This document shows positions 38,720 through 40,485 of a stretch of 40,485 nt of DNA, piece by piece (the stretch's first letter is position 1; each line of letters begins with the position of its first letter). Source of the stretch: an uncultured bacterium (GTDB taxonomy: Bacteria; Patescibacteriota; Gracilibacteria; Absconditabacterales; Absconditicoccaceae); assembly GCA_937872535.1 (NCBI GenBank), contig CALMTC010000020.1:1-40485 (forward strand). The letters run 5' to 3'. The position numbers and the translations under genes were made by a program. The notes beneath the pieces were generated by a model. That model was given only the letters and a program-made list of their open reading frames with translations. It ran no database searches and was not told the origin of the DNA.

Positions 38720-39244
38720 ATGAAACTCATAACAGTATCGTTTGCAGTTTTGTCCCTAATCCCACAGTTTAATTACCAACCCCAACCAGTAGCCACTACT
38801 ACGTCTGATAGTCTGGCTATTTTTTATGTTCAACCTGTAAAAGAGCAATTCCCAGATAGAAGCAAAGAAGCCGAGATAGCTAGACAAGTAGATGCTCAAA
38901 GAGAACAAGCACGATTACAGGCGATTGAAGCCCAGAAACAAGCTCAAGCAGTACAAAGTACCATAGTAGCTCAAAAAGCCCCTGTAGTAGCCCAGAATAC
39001 GCCTGTAGACAGTAATTCTGCCAAGATGTTTATATATATGAAAGAGTCAGGCAATAACCCACAAGCTCGTAATAGTGCAGGTTGCTTGGGATTGGGTCAG
39101 GCTTGTCCAGGCTCTAAACTATTAGCAGTCTGTCCGACACTAGATTATGCCTGTGAAGATGCGTTCTTTACTAACTACGCTTTAAGTAGATATGGAAGTT
39201 GGGAGGGTGCGTTGGCGTTCTGGCAATCGCATCATTGGTGGTGA
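38720..39244 (+). CDS. secreted lytic transglycosylase-like protein
   Basis: A 174-aa protein. Residues 1-12 (MKLITVSFAVLS) look like a short signal or anchor sequence. Residues 45-80 form an Ala/Gln/Glu coiled coil. The C-terminal 75 residues carry MKESGNNPQARNSAGCLGLG with Glu109, GQACPGSKLLAVCPTLDYAC and FFTNYALSRYGSWEGALAFW ending HHWW: the small lysozyme/transglycosylase-like domain known from secreted proteins of Gram-positive and Patescibacteria-type cells. It probably opens peptidoglycan during entry or release. The far plus-strand end location, away from the amidase, makes an entry or spread role possible. No ribosome site directly before ATG. Confidence 0.75.
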   Translation: MKLITVSFAVLSLIPQFNYQPQPVATTTSDSLAIFYVQPVKEQFPDRSKEAEIARQVDAQREQARLQAIEAQKQAQAVQSTIVAQKAPVVAQNTPVDSNSAKMFIYMKESGNNPQARNSAGCLGLGQACPGSKLLAVCPTLDYACEDAFFTNYALSRYGSWEGALAFWQSHHWW

Positions 39245-39309
39245 ACGAAATCCTATTCGCAATCGTAGGATTTATTATTGGTTGCGTGTTAGTTTACTTG
39301 TGGTTATAA
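39241..39309 (+). CDS. 22-aa membrane peptide, GTG start
   Basis: GTG at 39241 overlaps the previous stop (GTGA) and gives MNEILFAIVGFIIGCVLVYL then WL. It is one hydrophobic helix, similar in kind to small holin-associated peptides. The short frame ends just before the two-way hairpin. Support is from coupling and composition only. Confidence 0.45.
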   Translation: MNEILFAIVGFIIGCVLVYLWL

Positions 39310-39312
39310 GGC

Positions 39313-39353
39313 AAGACCCCCGACCAGACTTCGTTGTCTAGTAAGGGGTCTTT
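39313..39353. terminator. two-way terminator between converging operons
   Basis: AAGACCCC (39313-39320) and GGGGTCTT (39345-39352) form a perfect 8-bp stem. An inner AGAC/GTCT pair sits in the loop. The plus strand continues TTTGTACTTC, the minus strand CTTGCC. It sits exactly between the last plus gene (39309) and the last minus gene (39359). Confidence 0.75.
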
Positions 39354-39358
39354 GTACT

Positions 39359-39433
39359 TCATCGGTAGGGGTGGCGTTGCAGGAACGGGAGCTTCTCCAG
39401 TACCCAGTCGATGACTTCCAGAAACTTGGTCAT
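39359..39433 (-). CDS. 24-aa amphipathic peptide
   Basis: MTKFLEVIDWVLEKLPFLQR then HPYR. AAAGGAGAGGCAA before the ATG is a strong ribosome site and the start overlaps the preceding stop (ATGA). It looks like a single amphipathic helix with a basic end, able to sit on membranes. Last gene of the small minus-strand operon. Confidence 0.6.
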   Translation of the reverse strand: MTKFLEVIDWVLEKLPFLQRHPYR

Positions 39434-39624
39434 TTGCCTCTCCTTTCTGCTCGTTGAACAGCACGATGTCGCATCAATTCGTACCTGTGCTGTTGTCTCT
39501 CACCTTCTAGGGCTTCGATTTTGGCAGCCAACCGAGCGTGTTCAGGAATGAGTATCCCAAGCTCGGTTTCGATACCGTGAATCTCAAGCTCCAGAGCTTT
39601 GATACTCACTTCTCTGTCCATCAT
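39430..39624 (-). CDS. 64-aa coiled-coil protein
   Basis: MMDREVSIKALELEIHGIET followed by ARLAAKIEALEGERQQHRYE and a very basic end (RAVQRAERRGK). Start at 39624 follows AAAGGAGTTGTT and overlaps the previous stop; a longer frame upstream would cover the preceding gene. Heptads suggest a dimer; the partner is unknown. Confidence 0.6.
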   Translation of the reverse strand: MMDREVSIKALELEIHGIETELGILIPEHARLAAKIEALEGERQQHRYELMRHRAVQRAERRGK

Positions 39625-39851
39625 AACAACTCCTTTATGAAGTCGGTCACGATATGGATTAAATCGTATCGCTTTGGAATGAGCTTGAAAAGATGAAGCG
39701 TTATAACAGCCCAGACAAGTATCACCCACCATTTATGTAATGGGTGAGTAAAAGCGTTGTAAAAGGCATCTGAAAGCGTTTCAGGGGCAAGGATATCCCA
39801 CGCCACTATGTACACGAACATCACCAGCCAACCCACGTTACCAGACATCAC
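39621..39851 (-). CDS. two-helix membrane protein (DUF7427-like)
   Basis: A 76-aa protein: VGWLVMFVYIVAWDILAPET (first helix), LSDAFYNAFTHPLHKW, then WVILVWAVITLHLFKLIPKR (second helix) and an amphipathic end. The order 'helix, AxDxxAxETLS, HPxxKW, helix, HLxxLxP' is the one known in small phage membrane proteins of the DUF7427 type, common in phages of Actinobacteria (from memory). Overlaps its neighbours by four bases on both sides. Confidence 0.7.
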   Translation of the reverse strand: MMSGNVGWLVMFVYIVAWDILAPETLSDAFYNAFTHPLHKWWVILVWAVITLHLFKLIPKRYDLIHIVTDFIKELL

Positions 39852-40126
39852 TCCCCCAATGCTTCGTCTATGGTGTCTAGGATATGATCTATCCTAATGG
39901 AATGAGGCAAGCACCTACCCTTGCAATCCTTACAAGAGTCTATCTTTCGGTGCATCTCTTCTTCACTAGGCATTTTAGGTGGTGTAGAGTTTCGATGCAG
40001 CTCAACGTGTTGCTCTCTAGTGACCATTTGAATATGGCAAGAAAGCGATCTAAAAGCCCACGCCACTTTAGATTTACGGTATGCCTTTCTCGGATACCAG
40101 AGGTGGTGCTTCTCTTTGCGTTCCAT
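39848..40126 (-). CDS. small His/Cys-rich phage protein, HNH-like remnant or relative
   Basis: A 92-aa protein. KHHLWYPRKAYRKSKVAWAF, RSLSCHIQMVTREQHVELHR with NSTPPKMPSEEEM, then SCKDCKGRCLPHS. The HHLWYPR start and REQHVELHRNSTPP segment are a recurrent phage pattern that resembles an HNH/Zn fold reduced in size; the CKDCKGRC run could hold zinc. GGGGTTGAG precedes ATG. First gene of the minus-strand operon that converges on the early region. Function unknown. Confidence 0.65.
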   Translation of the reverse strand: MERKEKHHLWYPRKAYRKSKVAWAFRSLSCHIQMVTREQHVELHRNSTPPKMPSEEEMHRKIDSCKDCKGRCLPHSIRIDHILDTIDEALGE

Positions 40127-40171
40127 CTCAACCCCCCATTCGATTTGTAGGTACTAATTCCACGATACTCT

Positions 40172-40213
40172 CCAGTAATAAAAAGTACAACCTCCCAAGA
40201 GCCTGAGAGTTGT
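40172..40213 (-). terminator. terminator after the holin-like gene
   Basis: On the minus strand ACAAC, CTC (one T bulged), a ten-base loop, GAG and GTTGT are followed by ACTTTTTATTACTGG. It lies 60 bases after the stop of the small membrane gene at 40274 and would end the late transcript if the genome is circular. Bases 40127-40171 hold no gene. Confidence 0.65.
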
Positions 40214-40273
40214 TTAAGTATGCTTACGATTATGTAGTTCAAGCACGGGGTACTAGCTCTTACGCTTAATATA

Positions 40274-40429
40274 CTACTTTTTATTGGCTATGCCAAATAC
40301 GCCTAGTGCAGTTGCAACACTTACTACTAGTTGTACTCGCCAGTCTTGTCCGTACAAGGCATTGAGTCCTGTAAGAACTACAGCTATTCCTGCTACGATT
40401 GCTTTGTTATATTTTTGGATGTTTTTCAT
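40274..40429 (-). CDS. 51-aa holin-like membrane protein (DUF7439-type)
   Basis: MKNIQKYNKAIVAGIAVVLT then GLNALYGQDWRVQLVVSVAT and ALGVFGIANKK. Two short hydrophobic helices separated by a GQDWR turn, with a basic end of NKK, are the pattern of the small proteins next to phage amidases often labelled holin. It begins in an ATGA overlap with the open frame that enters from the right edge. Expected to sit in the cytoplasmic membrane and release or activate the amidase. Confidence 0.7.
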   Translation of the reverse strand: MKNIQKYNKAIVAGIAVVLTGLNALYGQDWRVQLVVSVATALGVFGIANKK

Positions 40430-40485
40430 TTAAAAATCCCCTTTATCTTATTTAATATTTCAGTTACGATTGCTAGTATCTGTTT
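40426..40485 (-). CDS. C-terminal end of a gene crossing the right edge, probably the amidase
   Basis: The 19 codons to the edge read KQILAIVTEILNKIKGIFK and stop in an ATGA overlap with the holin-like gene. If the window ends are joined, the frame is continuous with the amidase at the left edge (PTREQFEA then KQILAIV), giving a 141-aa product. This fits a circular map. However, the joined product lacks the His and Cys expected near the end of the fold, so some bases could be missing at the junction. Confidence 0.5.
   Translation of the reverse strand, partial: KQILAIVTEILNKIKGIFK

Noticed and set aside
39940..40242. Minus-strand open frame of 100 codons
   Set aside because: It overlaps most of the 92-aa gene in another frame, runs through the terminator at 40172-40213 and has no ribosome site; the 92-aa frame has recognisable motifs and coupled neighbours.
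1..40485. Recoded UGA (codes 4 or 25)
   Set aside because: UGA ends many genes in ATGA overlaps and is absent inside the conserved frames, so the standard bacterial code fits.

Overview
The window looks like a nearly complete genome of a short-tailed (podovirus-type) double-stranded DNA phage, AT-rich, using the standard bacterial code: UGA closes many genes, often in ATGA start/stop overlaps, which argues against hosts that recode UGA. No integrase, DNA polymerase, primase, helicase or RNA polymerase is visible, so replication must lean on the host. The virion genes include an N4-gp56-type capsid, and there is a secreted muralytic protein and an amidase. The host is therefore a peptidoglycan-bearing bacterium. 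Gram-positive or Patescibacteria-like hosts would fit, but this cannot be settled from the sequence.

Layout. The minus strand from 28754 down to 1 is the late region. In order it holds small terminase, a Phd/YefM-like regulator, large terminase, portal, scaffold and capsid, then head/fibre proteins, a glycan-modification cluster (three glycosyltransferases, two methyltransferases, a UDP-sugar dehydrogenase), two internal virion proteins (one of 1843 aa), tail adaptor, nozzle, a lectin-like fibre, an XhlA-like lysis protein and an amidase. The amidase runs off the left edge. The 60 bases at the right edge (40426-40485, minus) are an open frame that joins it in register and leads into a small holin-like gene, so the molecule may be circular or circularly permuted. 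The plus strand from 29064 to 39309 is the early/middle region: a chain of tiny, translationally coupled genes (several with Cys/His zinc-like motifs), then a RecB-like nuclease, an SSB-like protein, KGG-type basic proteins, a C5-type DNA methyltransferase, an HNH nuclease, a NinG-like protein and a transglycosylase-like protein. A separate small minus-strand operon (40126 to 39359) converges on the early region at a two-way hairpin near 39313-39353.

Control. The late and early regions diverge from 28755-29063. A second control region, 31855-32403, has no gene of ordinary size. It carries overlapping divergent promoters, a leaderless 56-aa gene, a compact structured RNA candidate with its own promoter and terminator, a second structured segment, and a strong promoter for the recombination genes. 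Internal hairpin terminators follow the capsid gene and the giant internal protein. Several genes appear to be leaderless, with the ATG 6-11 nt after the -10 box; three of them share the element TGTGGTATAMT.

Most noteworthy: (1) three HNH homing endonucleases lie directly in front of a phage gene, and each begins with a copy-like version of that gene's own first residues; (2) the structured RNA region at 31.9-32.3 kb; (3) a lone Phd-like repressor with three GTGTACAC operators; (4) a phage-encoded sugar-nucleotide and glycosylation cluster inside the virion gene block.
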